A stretch of DNA of 64,000 bases from Blastobasis lacticolella (taxonomy: Eukaryota > Arthropoda > Insecta > Lepidoptera > Blastobasidae). Location: the NCBI GenBank assembly GCA_905147135.1, contig LR990049.1, positions 3,179,428 through 3,243,427 on the forward strand, read 5' to 3'. A program made the translations under genes and the position numbers. The notes under the pieces were generated by a model. That model made no database searches. It was not told the origin of the DNA and saw only the letters and a program-made list of their open reading frames with translations. The first letter of the stretch is position 1, and every line of letters begins with the position of its first letter. Shown here piece after piece: positions 63,873 through 64,000 of this stretch.

Positions 63873-64000
63873 CCTGACATAACTCTGCCGTACTAATGCC
63901 ATACCCCTATGGTAAATCTACAGTACCCCTACTCTATCTCCGCTTTATGCGTCCTTCAGCGCACCCCCCCTCCCTCTCCCCCCTCAATATAATAACATTT

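Larger units (their letters stand above)
61423..64000 (+). mobile_element. P/THAP-type DNA transposon derivative (copy 1, right end outside window)
   Basis: Starts CCATAGAACAAATAAGTAG and aligns, in inverse orientation, with 33203-34171. It contains an ATG with THAP exon 1 (61590-61669), a C/G-rich run (about 61915-61980), about 1 kb absent from the other copy, THAP exon 2 (62992-63133), C-rich runs (63362-63480 and 63885-63975) and SINE-B (63795-63872). No transposase catalytic domain is seen, so it is a non-autonomous derivative or a fossil. The right end lies beyond the window. Confidence 0.7.

Overview
This is a eukaryotic, AT-rich genomic window, almost certainly from an insect and most probably a moth or butterfly. 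The evidence is the set of repeats: tRNA-derived SINEs, CR1/Jockey-like and RTE-like LINEs with short microsatellite tails, BEL/Pao and Gypsy LTR elements, Harbinger and P/THAP-type DNA transposons and many palindromic MITEs. Genes have introns with GT/AG sites. I see no prokaryotic feature, no rRNA, no functional tRNA gene and no CRISPR array. All family names rest on motifs read by eye.

Two host-like genes stand out. The first (2-1075, 5' end outside the window) and the second (exon 1 31931-31982, exon 2 37836-39487) encode very hydrophilic, low-complexity proteins rich in N, R, Y, H, D and K. Both carry the short motif PYWK, so they look like paralogues about 30 kb apart on the same strand. 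The second begins with a clear signal peptide, and its two exons join in phase across a 5.85 kb intron packed with transposons. It also has about five degenerate repeats of roughly 30 residues. I do not recognise the family. A secreted structural, adhesive or silk/eggshell-type protein is only a guess.

Between 1.27 and 31.9 kb the sequence is a transposon graveyard. It holds a broken Jockey-like LINE (1.27-3.87 kb); a near-intact two-ORF CR1-like LINE (about 5.35-10.16 kb); a 215-bp satellite whose units each contain a palindrome (12.69-13.83 kb); a MITE inside a C-rich minisatellite (16.3-16.6 kb); a long, near-identical inverted repeat with 1.66 kb arms around a broken reverse transcriptase (17.39-21.92 kb); LINE scraps (22.1-26.2 kb); a Harbinger remnant (26.8-27.4 kb); and a deleted BEL/Pao element (27.45-28.77 kb).

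The intron of the second gene holds MITE/LINE pieces, a deleted copy of a P/THAP-type element (33.2-34.17 kb) and three antisense LINE fragments. Downstream lie a LINE with one frameshift zone and one nonsense codon (41.05-44.02 kb) and an antisense LINE split by a SINE with a 10-bp target duplication (44.4-47.5 kb). After these comes a complete Gypsy-type LTR retrotransposon (48791-55208) with identical 178-bp LTRs, 5-bp target duplications and a single in-frame TAG between gag and pol.

The last 9 kb holds paired SINEs, nested TIR elements, a second copy of the intron MITE in opposite orientation and, at the right edge, a larger copy of the P/THAP-type element that still carries a spliced C2CH THAP domain (exons 61590-61669 and 62992-63133). 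No operon-like gene cooperation is visible. The shared theme is repeated insertion, inversion and internal deletion.
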